NCBI GenBank assembly: GCA_913061505.1
Contig: CAJXSO010000001.1
Coordinates: 186,001 to 250,000, forward strand
DNA: 64,000 nt
Source of the DNA: an uncultured Lutimaribacter sp.
Lineage (GTDB): Bacteria > Pseudomonadota > Alphaproteobacteria > Rhodobacterales > Rhodobacteraceae
Reading direction: 5' to 3'
Every line of letters begins with the position of its first letter. Within the stretch, counting starts at the first letter, position 1. Made by a program: the position numbers and the translations under genes. The notes beneath the pieces were generated by a model, which saw only the letters and a program-made list of their open reading frames with translations, was not told the DNA's origin and did no database searches. This document shows positions 37,619-46,018 of this stretch, one piece after another.

Positions 37619-38701
37619 ATGACGCGGATCGAGGATATATACCACCAGCGCGTGGCCCAAGGCAGCCTGCAGCCCGACCCGGCGCAACAGGCCGCTTTGC
37701 CACAGTTGGCCCGCATCGCGCAGGCGCTTGAGGCGCCACAAAAACGCGGCTGGTTTTCACGGCGCAAACCCAGCCCCGTGCAGGGGCTTTACCTGTGGGG
37801 CGGCGTTGGGCGCGGTAAATCTATGCTGATGGATCTGTTTGTAGAAACGCTGGATGTGCCGGTGCGGCGCGTGCATTTTCATGCCTTCATGCAAGAAATC
37901 CAATCTGCCCTGCACGAGGCCCGCAAAACCCAAACCGCCGATGCCATAGCACCTGTGGCCCGCGCCGTTTCCGACAGCGTGCGCGTGCTGGCCTTTGACG
38001 AGATGCAAATCACCGATATTGCCGATGCCATGATCGTTGGGCGGTTGTTTGAGAAACTCTTTGATGCGGGCGTGGTGGTGGTGACCACCTCAAACAGGGT
38101 GCCGGAAGATCTGTATAAAAACGGGCTGAACAGGCATTTGTTTTTGCCCTTCATTGCGCTGTTGCAGCAGCACATGGTTGTGCACGAATTGGCCAGCCCC
38201 AATGATTACCGGCAAAACCGCCTGGCGGGTATGCAGGTGTATTTCAGCCCCGCCGATGGGCAGGCCCGCGCCGCTATGGATGGTATTTGGCACGATTTCA
38301 CCGGCGGGCACAGCAGCGCGTTAACCCTGACAGTAAAGGGGCGCCAATTGGTGGTGCCGCGCTACGGAAATGGCGTGGCGCGCAGCAGTTTTCACGATCT
38401 GTGTGGCCAGATGCTGGGGGCGGGCGATTATCTGGCGCTGGCCAATGCCGTGCGGGTTTTGATGCTAGATGACATCCCACGCCTGTCGCGCAGCAATTTT
38501 AACGAAGCCAAACGCTTTGTCACCTTGATCGATGCGCTATACGAGGCGCGGGTGCGCTTGATCTGCTCGGCCGCGGCACAGCCCGAGATGCTATACCTCG
38601 AGGGCGAGGGCGTGTTTGAATTTGAACGAACAGCCAGCCGCCTGCGCGAGATGCAGGCCCAAGATTGGGGCCAACACGGCGGGCAAGACAGCAGCCTCTA
38701 A
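37619..38701 (+). CDS. zapE: Cell division protein ZapE / AFG1-like ATPase
   Basis: A 360-residue AAA-type ATPase of the AFG1/ZapE family. Walker A is GGVGRGKS (near residue 61), Walker B is VLAFDEMQITD, and sensor 1 is VTTSNRVPEDLYKNGLNR. In E. coli ZapE interacts with FtsZ at the division ring under stress; the mitochondrial homologue handles membrane-protein quality control. I use the start at 37619, the first Met of the conserved MTRIEDIYHQRVAQG; upstream in-frame residues look non-coding. Confidence 0.93.
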   Translation: MTRIEDIYHQRVAQGSLQPDPAQQAALPQLARIAQALEAPQKRGWFSRRKPSPVQGLYLWGGVGRGKSMLMDLFVETLDVPVRRVHFHAFMQEIQSALHEARKTQTADAIAPVARAVSDSVRVLAFDEMQITDIADAMIVGRLFEKLFDAGVVVVTTSNRVPEDLYKNGLNRHLFLPFIALLQQHMVVHELASPNDYRQNRLAGMQVYFSPADGQARAAMDGIWHDFTGGHSSALTLTVKGRQLVVPRYGNGVARSSFHDLCGQMLGAGDYLALANAVRVLMLDDIPRLSRSNFNEAKRFVTLIDALYEARVRLICSAAAQPEMLYLEGEGVFEFERTASRLREMQAQDWGQHGGQDSSL

Positions 38702-38712
38702 CACCCCCGCTG

Positions 38713-38763
38713 CGTCACAAACCTGTTTCATCCGCGTCACAAAAGTTTTCAACAACCGTCACA
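38713..38763 (+). promoter_or_regulatory. Five-unit Pho-box array before phnC
   Basis: Heptamers at an exact 11-bp period: CGTCACA (38713), TGTTTCA (38724), CGTCACA (38735), TTTTCAA (38746) and CGTCACA (38757), each separated by 4 nt. PhoB binds paired 7-bp direct repeats with 4-bp spacers, so this is a strong, extended PhoB site. It lies 53 nt before the phnC start and should make uptake depend on phosphate starvation. Confidence 0.88.
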
Positions 38764-38815
38764 GAACCGATTCCTACCGAATGCTACCCCCGGCACCAAT
38801 GATTTGGGGGACCAT

Positions 38816-39646
38816 ATGCTGGATGTTATCAGCCTAACCAAGACATTCGGCGCCAACACGGCGGTGGATCGTGCGACTTTCAAGGTCGATCGCCCATTGA
38901 TGCTGGGCATCATCGGCCGGTCTGGCGCGGGTAAATCCACGCTGCTGCGTATGCTGAACCGCCTGACCACATCCAACAGCGGCCAAGTGCTGTTCGAAGG
39001 GCGCGATGTGCTGGCGCTGCAGGGGCGTGACAAGCGCAGCTGGCAGTCTGATTGCGCCATGATCTTTCAGCAGTTCAATCTGGTGCCGCGCATGGATGTT
39101 GTCTCGAACGTGCTGCATGGCACCTTGGGGCGGCGCAGCACCTTGGCCACGATGTTCAATCTGTTCCCGCGCGAAGATATCGAACGCGCCATCGCCATTC
39201 TCGATCGTTTGGGCATCGCCGAACACGCCCCCAAACGCGCCGAGGCGCTTTCGGGCGGGCAACAACAGCGCGTGGCCATTGCCCGCGCCCTGATGCAAGA
39301 CCCAAAGATCATCCTGGCCGACGAACCCATCGCCAGCCTTGACCCGATGAATGCCCAAACCGTGATGGAGGCCCTGCGCCGCATCAACCAGGAAGACGGG
39401 CGCATGGTGATCGCCAACCTGCACACATTGGATACCGCCCGCCGCTATTGCGACCGCATCATCGGCATGCGCGATGGGCGTATCGTGTTTGATGGCAACC
39501 CCAGCCAGCTGACCACGGGCGTGGCCCGCGACATTTACGGTGCCGACGCTGATTTCTCCGAAGCAGCCACCAGCACCAGCATCGACGCAATCGGCCGCTC
39601 GGACGCTGCCGATGCGGTTATCCGCACGGCGCAAGCCGCCATCTAA
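38816..39646 (+). CDS. phnC: Phosphonate ABC transporter ATP-binding protein
   Basis: PhnC (276 aa) powers phosphonate import. Walker [10 protein letters not shown]-loop [16 protein letters not shown], signature [15 protein letters not shown] and Walker [14 protein letters not shown] are all present. The start is the ATG at 38816 with GGGGGACC in front. First gene of phnC-D-E1-E2 and the acetyltransferase, behind a Pho-box array. A GC hairpin separates it from phnD. Confidence 0.97.
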   Translation: MLDVISLTKTFGANTAVDRATFKVDRPLMLGIIGRSGAGKSTLLRMLNRLTTSNSGQVLFEGRDVLALQGRDKRSWQSDCAMIFQQFNLVPRMDVVSNVLHGTLGRRSTLATMFNLFPREDIERAIAILDRLGIAEHAPKRAEALSGGQQQRVAIARALMQDPKIILADEPIASLDPMNAQTVMEALRRINQEDGRMVIANLHTLDTARRYCDRIIGMRDGRIVFDGNPSQLTTGVARDIYGADADFSEAATSTSIDAIGRSDAADAVIRTAQAAI

Positions 39647-39654
39647 GTTCATCG

Positions 39655-39673
39655 GCCCCGGCGCGGCCGGGGC
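39655..39673 (+). other. Intercistronic hairpin phnC-phnD
   Basis: GCCCCGGC and GCCGGGGC form an 8-bp perfect stem with a GCG loop in the 49-nt gap, 22 nt before the phnD start. No T-run follows, so it is more likely an mRNA processing or stabilising structure than a terminator. Confidence 0.75.
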
Positions 39674-39695
39674 GCTTAACCGGGAGACCACACAG

Positions 39696-40595
39696 ATGAA
39701 AAACCTTATCGCAGCCATCTTGGCCACGACTGCACTGGCAGGCGCCGCGCAGGCCCAGGATATCACCGAATTTCGCATCGGCGTGCTGGGCGGCGAAAAC
39801 GCCCAAGACCGCCTGACATCGACCGAATGCTACCGCGCCAAAGCCGAAGAACTGCTGGGCGTGCCGGTAAAGGTATTCACCCCTGCCGATTACGACGGCG
39901 TAATCCAGGGCCTGCTGGGCGGCACCATCGACATGGCCTGGCTGGGCGCATCGGGCTATGCCAAAACCTACCTGACCGATCCCGAAGCGGTCGAGCCGGT
40001 GCTGGTGAAGGTAAACACCGATGGCTCGTATGGCTACCACTCGATCGGCTTTGCCCGCAAAGACAGCGGCATCACCTCGCTGGAAGACATGCAGGGCAAA
40101 AAATTTGGCTTTGGCGATCCCAACTCGACCAGCGGCTACCTGATCCCGTCGATCGAAATCCCTGGCATCACCGGCAAATCGATGGAAAACGGTGCCTATT
40201 TCGGTGAGGTTGTGTTCACCGGCGGGCACGAGCAAACCATCGTTGCGGTCAACAATGGCGATGTTGACGGCGGTGTGACCTGGGCCGATGGCCTGGGCAA
40301 CTGGGAAGATGGCTACAATTCCGGCGCGCTGCGCAAGGCCGTCGATGCAGGCCTGGTTGACATGAACGATCTGGTGGAAATCTGGCGTTCCAAACCCATC
40401 CCCGAAGGCCCGATCGTGCTGCGCAAGGCCCTGCCCGAGCGTGTAAAGCTGGATGTTGTATCGCTGACCGCCTCGCTGAAAGCACTGGATCCCGAATGCG
40501 CCTATAACTTCATGGCCGGTGAATCGCTGGGTGTGATGCCCATCAACCACGATGCCTATCTGTCGATCATCGAGGCACGCAAGTCGAAGATGTAA
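39696..40595 (+). CDS. phnD: Phosphonate ABC transporter substrate-binding protein
   Basis: PhnD (299 aa) is the periplasmic binding protein that captures phosphonates. A signal peptide MKNLIAAILATTALAGAAQA is followed by the mature start QDITEFRIGVLGGENAQDRL; ligand-site features include DMAWLGASGYAKTY and DPNSTSGYLIPSIEI, where the Ser/Thr cluster binds the phosphonate oxygens in known structures. GGGAGA precedes the ATG. GC hairpins flank it on both sides, as is common for binding proteins made in excess over the membrane subunits. Confidence 0.97.
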   Translation: MKNLIAAILATTALAGAAQAQDITEFRIGVLGGENAQDRLTSTECYRAKAEELLGVPVKVFTPADYDGVIQGLLGGTIDMAWLGASGYAKTYLTDPEAVEPVLVKVNTDGSYGYHSIGFARKDSGITSLEDMQGKKFGFGDPNSTSGYLIPSIEIPGITGKSMENGAYFGEVVFTGGHEQTIVAVNNGDVDGGVTWADGLGNWEDGYNSGALRKAVDAGLVDMNDLVEIWRSKPIPEGPIVLRKALPERVKLDVVSLTASLKALDPECAYNFMAGESLGVMPINHDAYLSIIEARKSKM

Positions 40596-40612
40596 GCCAA
40601 ATTTGGCCAATT

Positions 40613-40641
40613 GCGCCGGGCCCCGTAATCGGGCCCGGCGC
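40613..40641 (+). other. Intercistronic hairpin phnD-phnE1
   Basis: GCGCCGGGCCC and GGGCCCGGCGC form a perfect 11-bp stem with a 7-nt loop, starting 18 nt after the phnD stop. With no T-run it is probably a 3' stabiliser of the phnCD message or a partial attenuator. Confidence 0.8.
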
Positions 40642-40664
40642 CCGTGTATCTACAGGAATGCCCC

Positions 40665-41528
40665 ATGACCGATGCCACCGCCAACGCCGGCGCGCTTTCG
40701 CAGCTGCAGGCCCATTACATCCAGCATATCCAACGCAAACGCCTTTACAGCGCAATCATGCTGACAATTTTTGTGCTGTTGATGGTATCGGGCTTTATGC
40801 TGGCCGATGCGCGCAACGCTGGTGGTTTTTGGGCAGGCCTGCATCAGATTTTTGATTTCCCCGGCGAGGTGTTGACCGAGGCAGGAGAAAAGCTGGCCAA
40901 TCTTCCGGGGCTGATGGTGAAATTCCTGCCCTCGCTGATCGAAACGCTGAACATCGCTGGCGCCTCTACGCTGATCGGGGCGATGATCGCCATTGTTTTG
41001 TCGCTGCTCTCTACCCGGGGGCTGGCGCGCTGGCCGCGGCTGGTGGGGGTGTTTCGCCGCTGCATGGATATCATGCGCGCCCTGCCTGAAATTGTGATCG
41101 CGCTGGTGTTGATCTTTATCCTGGGCGGTGGCCCGGTGCCTGCCATGATTGCCATTGCGTTTCACACCGCCGGCGCCTTGGGCAAACTGTTTTCCGAGGT
41201 CAATGAAAACGCCAGCCTAAAGCCCGTCGAGGGGCTGCAATCGGTGGGGGCCACATGGGGGCAGCGCATGTTGCTGGGGGTGTTGCCACAGGTGGCGCCA
41301 AATTACCTAAGCTATGCTTTGCTGCGCTTTGAAATCAACATCCGCGCCTCGGCGATCTTGGGCTTTGTTGGCTCGGGCGGCATTGGCTATGACCTGAAAA
41401 ACGCCTTTAGCTGGGGCCTGGGCCGCTACGACGAGGTGGCCGCAATCTTTATCATCTTGTTTCTGACCATCGTCGCCGTGGATCAAGGATCCAGCTATTT
41501 CCGCAACCGTATTGTAGAGGGGCGCTGA
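40665..41528 (+). CDS. phnE: Phosphonate ABC transporter permease PhnE (first)
   Basis: A 287-residue permease of the PhnE type with an N-terminal helix and a BPD-type transmembrane domain. The ABC-contacting EAA-like loop is at ENASLKPVEGLQSVGATWGQRML, and a FVGSGGIGYDLKNAFSWG motif near residue 240 is typical for PhnE. The start at 40665 has an ACAGGAA site. It overlaps nothing; phnE2 begins 1 nt after its stop, so the two permeases likely form a heterodimer. Confidence 0.95.
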   Translation: MTDATANAGALSQLQAHYIQHIQRKRLYSAIMLTIFVLLMVSGFMLADARNAGGFWAGLHQIFDFPGEVLTEAGEKLANLPGLMVKFLPSLIETLNIAGASTLIGAMIAIVLSLLSTRGLARWPRLVGVFRRCMDIMRALPEIVIALVLIFILGGGPVPAMIAIAFHTAGALGKLFSEVNENASLKPVEGLQSVGATWGQRMLLGVLPQVAPNYLSYALLRFEINIRASAILGFVGSGGIGYDLKNAFSWGLGRYDEVAAIFIILFLTIVAVDQGSSYFRNRIVEGR

Positions 41529-41529
41529 C

Positions 41530-42864
41530 ATGGCCGCGACCGATATCTCTTTGGCCCAGCGCGGGCACGCAACTGTTCAGATCTTTCAGCGCCGGCGGAT
41601 GATCAGCTTTGGCCTGTTGCTGGCCGTCTTGGCATATTTGACCTATGTCTTTTTCGCCTTCAACGTGCCGGGGCTGGTGGAACGCGCGCGCATGGATAAC
41701 GCGGCGATCTTGGTGCGCGATGTCTACAGCTACAAAACCCATGTCACCCGCGACAATCGCACCGGCGGCCTTAGCGTGGCCATCGAGGGCGAGCAAAAAG
41801 GCACCTACCCCAAAGGCATGCTGCCCGACTGGGTAAAAACCGCAGATGACATCACCGATATCGCCCTGCCCGATGGGCATAGCGTGCGCTTTGCCCCCGA
41901 GGCGGTGGTTTATGCCCACCCCAGCTTTGGGCAGATCACCGTGATCCCCAGCCGCAGCGGCATAGAGCTGCGCCTGCCCCAGGGCCAAGACCTGCCCGCA
42001 TGGATCAACGCCTCGAAAACCCGGGTGGCCATCACCACCGATGCTGGCCGCCTGACCGTTACCAAGGCCCGCACCGAGGTGTTTCGCTATGCCTTTGGGT
42101 GGGAATTGTTCTTTTTCACGCTTGATAGCCCCTTTTACGGCAAATCGGCCACCGAATTGCTGGGCTTGGCCCTGTCAGGCGATCAGCTGCGCCCCGGCCA
42201 ATCAAACCTGGCGGCCATGGCCCAAGACATCTGGACCAACAAAATGTGGCGCCATGGCGATGTGGCTTGGGCCATTTTTGAAACCATCCTTATGGCCTTT
42301 TTGGGCACGATGGGGGCGGCGCTGATATCCTTGCCATTGGCCTTTCTGGCGGCGGCAAATTTTGCCCCGCTCAGCAGCGTGCGCTTTGCCATGCGGCGGA
42401 TATTCGATTTCGTGCGCGGGGTGGATGGGTTGATCTGGACAATCATCCTGTCGCGTGCCTTTGGCCCCGGCCCCATGACCGGCGCCTTGGCCATCTTGAT
42501 TACTGACACTGGCAGTTTTGGCAAAATGTTCTCGGAAGCGCTGGAAAATGTCGATGACAAACAGATCGAGGGCGTTGCCTCGACCGGGGCGAAAACCAGC
42601 CAGCGCTACCGCTTTGGCGTGATCCCGCAGATCACCCCGGTGCTGCTGAGCCAGGTGCTGTATTATCTTGAAAGCAACACCCGCAGCGCCACAGTGATCG
42701 GCGCGATCACCGGCGGGGGTATTGGCCTGCTGCTGACCCAAGCCATCATCACCCAAAAAGATTGGGAAGAGGTGGGCTATTACATCACCTTGGTGATTTT
42801 GATGGTCATGGCCATGGACAGCCTGTCAGGCTGGTTGCGCAACAAATTGATCAAGGGCGAGTAA
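41530..42864 (+). CDS. phnE: Phosphonate ABC transporter permease PhnE (second, long form)
   Basis: A 444-residue permease, much longer than E. coli PhnE. After the first helix (LLLAVLAYLTYVFFAFNV) there is an extracytoplasmic insert of roughly 180 residues, predicted beta-rich, before the six-helix permease domain. The EAA-like loop is EALENVDDKQIEGVASTGAKTSQRY, followed by VIGAITGGGIGLLL. The long form is, to my knowledge, usual for the second PhnE of alphaproteobacteria. Start one nt after the phnE1 stop. Confidence 0.93.
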   Translation: MAATDISLAQRGHATVQIFQRRRMISFGLLLAVLAYLTYVFFAFNVPGLVERARMDNAAILVRDVYSYKTHVTRDNRTGGLSVAIEGEQKGTYPKGMLPDWVKTADDITDIALPDGHSVRFAPEAVVYAHPSFGQITVIPSRSGIELRLPQGQDLPAWINASKTRVAITTDAGRLTVTKARTEVFRYAFGWELFFFTLDSPFYGKSATELLGLALSGDQLRPGQSNLAAMAQDIWTNKMWRHGDVAWAIFETILMAFLGTMGAALISLPLAFLAAANFAPLSSVRFAMRRIFDFVRGVDGLIWTIILSRAFGPGPMTGALAILITDTGSFGKMFSEALENVDDKQIEGVASTGAKTSQRYRFGVIPQITPVLLSQVLYYLESNTRSATVIGAITGGGIGLLLTQAIITQKDWEEVGYYITLVILMVMAMDSLSGWLRNKLIKGE

Positions 42865-42869
42865 CCATC

Positions 42870-43484
42870 ATGCCACGTCTGGGCCAACAGCCGTTCATCC
42901 ACCCCGATTGCCAGATCACCAATACCGAATTTGGCGCCTTTGTAGAAATTGGCCAGGGCAGCCGCGTGCAAAACAGCCGCTTTGGCGATTACAGCTATTG
43001 CGACCGCTATGCCGATATCGCCAATGCCCAGATCGGCAAATTCGCAAATATCGCGGCCTTCACGCGCATTGGCCCCACCGATCACCCCATGGCGCAGCCC
43101 AGCTTGCACCATTTTCTGTATCGCTCGGCCGATTACTGGGACGATGCCGAACCTGATGCCGCATTTTTCGAAAAGCGCGCCGCGCGCGTGGCCCATATTG
43201 GCCATGACACATGGCTGGGCCATGGCGCGGTGATACGCCCCGAGGTGCGCATTGGCGATGGGGCGGTGGTGGCCTCGATGGCGGTTGTCACCAAAGATGT
43301 GGCGCCCTACACCGTGGTGGCGGGCATACCGGCAAAACCCATTAAGCAGCGCTTTAGCCCCGATATCGCCCAGCGGCTGATCGCGCTGGCGTGGTGGGAT
43401 TGGCCCCATAGCGCATTGCGCAGCGCGCTGCACGATTTTCGCACCCTGCCGGTAGAGGCGTTTTTAGAGAAATATCGCGGCTAA
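42870..43484 (+). CDS. Hexapeptide-repeat acetyltransferase of phosphonate loci (TIGR03308-like)
   Basis: A 204-residue left-handed beta-helix transferase. Hexapeptide repeats run from FGAFVEIGQGSRVQNSRFGDYSYCDRYADIANAQIGKFANIAAF, with the catalytic/CoA-binding region GHDTWLGHGAVIRPEVRIGDGAVVASMAVVTKDVAPYTVVAGIPAKPI. The family TIGR03308 occurs almost only in phosphonate gene clusters and may acetylate a phosphonate intermediate (a functional replacement for PhnO), but its substrate is unproven. It follows phnE2 by 5 nt and ends convergent with phnM1. Confidence 0.88.
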   Translation: MPRLGQQPFIHPDCQITNTEFGAFVEIGQGSRVQNSRFGDYSYCDRYADIANAQIGKFANIAAFTRIGPTDHPMAQPSLHHFLYRSADYWDDAEPDAAFFEKRAARVAHIGHDTWLGHGAVIRPEVRIGDGAVVASMAVVTKDVAPYTVVAGIPAKPIKQRFSPDIAQRLIALAWWDWPHSALRSALHDFRTLPVEAFLEKYRG

Positions 43485-43488
43485 ATCC

Positions 43489-44667
43489 CTATTCAGCCGC
43501 CATGCGCATGCTGGGCACCGCGCCCAGCAGGCGCGCGCCCGCATTGCCCGCCAAATAGGCCAGCCGCCCCCCCGCCACTGTGGCCTCGATCGCGCGGGTC
43601 TTTTCGTTCATCACCACGAAATCGGCACGCATTCCGCGCGACAGGCGGCCCCGGTCGTGCAGGCCCAAAATATCGGCCGGGTTTTGCGAGATCAGCGCCC
43701 AGGCGCGCGGCAGGGTGCACAGGCCCTTGTCAACCAAGGCCCAAGCGGCTGCCGCCAGGCAGGGGTAATGATAATCCGATACCAGCGCATCGCATTGCCC
43801 GCGCGCAATCAGCGTGGCCGCAGCCACATTGCCCGCTTGGCTGCCGCCGCGCACCACATTTGGCGCCCCCATGATCACCGGGTCGCCCATGGCCTTGGCC
43901 GCCGCCGCCGCGCTGACCGCAGTGGGAAATTCGGCGATTTGTGCGCCGATCATGCGAAACCGCTCGCGGGTATCGCCATCGGGGTCATCATGGCTGCCAT
44001 AATGCACGCCCATCCGGTCAAAGGCCTCGGCCAGCGTGCATAAATGGCGCGCCACCTGCGGGGCAGTTTCGCTGGCCCGGCGCAGGGTGGCGCGAAATTC
44101 CTCTAGCGGGCGGCCATCGCGCCCGGCCCAAGCGGCAAATTTTTCGGGTGCTGCCACGGCCATGTCGATGGCTTCGGGCAAATGGTTGTTGAACACGACA
44201 TAATCGATTTTGTGCCGCTCGACCGCGGCCAAAAACCGCTCGCGCGTGTCGGGCATATGGGTTTCAAGGCGCAATTGCAGGCGCAGATCGATCAGCGCCT
44301 GGGGGCGATGCTCTTGCAGGGCCAGCATCACCGCTTCGGCAAAATCAGGGCCACGCAGGCCGCCTTCCCAGCTCCAGCATTGGGCCATATAGGCGGTGGT
44401 CACGCCATGCGCTGCGGCGTCACGCTCGGTCGAGGCCAGCGCCGCCCCCAAAGGCATAGGCGCCGAGGGGCGGGGGGCCACGTGGCGCTCGAACGCGTCA
44501 CCGTGCAAATCAACAATACCAGGCAGCAGCAAATAGCCCGACATATCTACCTCGGGCAGCGGGCCATAGGTGATACGCCCATTTTCAAAGGCCAGCGAAC
44601 GCTGCTGCAATTCGCCATCACGCAACAGCGTGGCACCCGTCAGGCGCAAAGGAGGAAGCATTGTCAT
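43489..44667 (-). CDS. phnM: PhnM-family diphosphatase paralogue (phnM1)
   Basis: A 392-residue amidohydrolase-fold protein of the PhnM family. The metal-binding motif is VDLHGDAFERHVAPRP near residue 53; further ligands are HYGSHDDPDGDTRERF and PNVVRGGSQAGNVAAATL, with SDYHYPCLAAAAWAL at the usual C-terminal position. PhnM removes pyrophosphate from ribose 1-phosphonate 5-triphosphate. The sequence is clearly different from the E. coli-type PhnM fused to PhnN in this same locus, so it may act on another intermediate. It follows phnF on the same strand (74-nt gap), not the main phnG operon. Confidence 0.88.
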   Translation of the reverse strand: MTMLPPLRLTGATLLRDGELQQRSLAFENGRITYGPLPEVDMSGYLLLPGIVDLHGDAFERHVAPRPSAPMPLGAALASTERDAAAHGVTTAYMAQCWSWEGGLRGPDFAEAVMLALQEHRPQALIDLRLQLRLETHMPDTRERFLAAVERHKIDYVVFNNHLPEAIDMAVAAPEKFAAWAGRDGRPLEEFRATLRRASETAPQVARHLCTLAEAFDRMGVHYGSHDDPDGDTRERFRMIGAQIAEFPTAVSAAAAAKAMGDPVIMGAPNVVRGGSQAGNVAAATLIARGQCDALVSDYHYPCLAAAAWALVDKGLCTLPRAWALISQNPADILGLHDRGRLSRGMRADFVVMNEKTRAIEATVAGGRLAYLAGNAGARLLGAVPSMRMAAE

Positions 44668-44741
44668 TGTGTGAACCCTGCTCTGGTTTTGGGCATCTTA
44701 CAGGGCAATTGTATCGAATGGGTGACGCTGCCAGCCAAAGC

Positions 44742-45449
44742 CTAGTCTGGCCCAACCACCAGGGCCACACGCTCGCCCGCAAACCAGGTGGTGCCCAGCT
44801 CTAGCGGCACGCCATCGGGCGTGGCATTGACGGCCACGCTGCGCAACAGCACATCGCCCTCGCGCAGGGCCAACAGCACGGCCTGTGCCGCGCTGGCCTT
44901 TTCAGCGGTGATGCGGGTGGACAGGCGCAGATAATCGCCAATGCCCATCTGCGCCAGGGCCTGCGTGATCGAGGGGTTTTCCCCCAAGGCCCGCGCCATG
45001 CCGGGTAACCGCGCAACAGGAAACAAGCTGACGAAATGCGCCATCACCGTGGCCCCCGCCAAAGATAACCCCTCGTAGGCCAGCACCATGTCGCCCGGCT
45101 TAAGCCCCAACAGCTGCGCCTCATGCGGATCGCAGGGGCGCGGTTCAAGCCGCAGGACCTGGCGGTTGGGCAACTGCCCCGCCGCGCGGATGTTTTGCGA
45201 AAAGCGCACCCTGCGGCCAATGGGGTAATCGGTGGGGGCCGATTGCACAAAAACGCCTGCACCACGGCGGCTGCGCACAATATCACGCCCCGCCATATCG
45301 GCGATCGCATGGCGCACGGTATGGCGGTTCACCCCAAACCGCTGGGCCAGCGCCGCCTCGGTGGGCAGTTTCTGGCCGGGCTGATAATGGCCCGCGGCAA
45401 TTTCCGCCTCGAGCGTTGCGGCAATCGATTTCCAAAGCGGCGTAGGCAT
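44742..45449 (-). CDS. phnF: Phosphonate-locus GntR/HutC regulator
   Basis: PhnF (235 aa) is a HutC-type GntR repressor: an N-terminal winged helix (YQPGQKLPTEAALAQRFGVNRHTVRHAI) and a C-terminal UTRA ligand-binding domain from about residue 80. Ligand not known from sequence. The start at 45449 gives the normal N-terminus MPTPLWKSI; longer upstream frames cross the phnG promoter. It is divergent from phnG and cotranscribed with phnM1. Probable targets are the TTGTxTAG repeats before phnG. Confidence 0.92.
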   Translation of the reverse strand: MPTPLWKSIAATLEAEIAAGHYQPGQKLPTEAALAQRFGVNRHTVRHAIADMAGRDIVRSRRGAGVFVQSAPTDYPIGRRVRFSQNIRAAGQLPNRQVLRLEPRPCDPHEAQLLGLKPGDMVLAYEGLSLAGATVMAHFVSLFPVARLPGMARALGENPSITQALAQMGIGDYLRLSTRITAEKASAAQAVLLALREGDVLLRSVAVNATPDGVPLELGTTWFAGERVALVVGPD

Positions 45450-45452
45450 GGG

Positions 45453-45545
45453 TGTCACCAAAGTTTCACAAGACTTTGCTTGCCAGCGGCAAGGCGGGGC
45501 GAGTAATATTTGTCTAGTTGTATAGTATTTCACAAAGGTGTCTAG
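45453..45545 (+). promoter_or_regulatory. phnG promoter with Pho-like box and candidate PhnF repeats
   Basis: TGTCACC (45453) and TTTCACA (45464) are 11 bp apart, as in a Pho box. A -35 TTGCCA (45480-45485) and -10 TAATAT (45504-45509) with 18-nt spacing follow. Directly downstream are two adjacent repeats TTGTCTAG/TTGTATAG (45510-45525) and a third GTGTCTAG (45538-45545) over the phnG ribosome site, plausible PhnF half-sites. Confidence 0.55.
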
Positions 45546-45547
45546 GC

Positions 45548-46018
45548 ATGACAAACGCGCCCACCGCAGAAACCGCGCCACCGAACGCCGAACGTCAGGC
45601 GTGGATGGCCCTATTGGCCAAATGCCCAGCCCAGCACCTGGCCGATCTGGCAGCGCCCCTTAGCGCCACGCACCCCCACAGCTGGCTGCGCCCGCCCGAG
45701 GTGGGCGGCGTGATGGTGCGCGGGCGCGCCGGGGGCACGGGGGCGGCCTTTAACCTGGGTGAGATGACAGTCACCCGCTGCAGCCTGCAGCTGGGCTGTG
45801 GCACGGTGGGGCATGCCTATGTGCAAGGGCGCGACAAAACCCATGCCACCCATGCCGCCCTGATCGATGCGCTGATGCAAACGGCCCATGCCGCAACCGT
45901 GCGCGCCACGGTTTTGGCCCCGCTTCAGGCCGCAGCCGAAACCGCCCGCGCCCAGCGCGCAAGCCGTGCCGCCACCACAAAGGTGGATTTCTTCACCATG
46001 GTCCGAGGAGAGGATTGA
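45548..46018 (+). CDS. phnG: C-P lyase complex subunit PhnG
   Basis: PhnG (156 aa) is a subunit of the PhnGHI core that couples a phosphonate to the ribose of ATP, releasing adenine. The conserved core VMVRGRAGGTGAAFNLGEMTVTRC is intact. The start at 45548 has AAAGGTG in front and avoids a spurious upstream in-frame Met. phnG and phnH overlap as TGATG. Confidence 0.96.
   Translation: MTNAPTAETAPPNAERQAWMALLAKCPAQHLADLAAPLSATHPHSWLRPPEVGGVMVRGRAGGTGAAFNLGEMTVTRCSLQLGCGTVGHAYVQGRDKTHATHAALIDALMQTAHAATVRATVLAPLQAAAETARAQRASRAATTKVDFFTMVRGED

Noticed and set aside
43489-44667. phnM1 as a pseudogene copy
   Set aside because: The frame is full length and all visible metal-binding motifs are intact.
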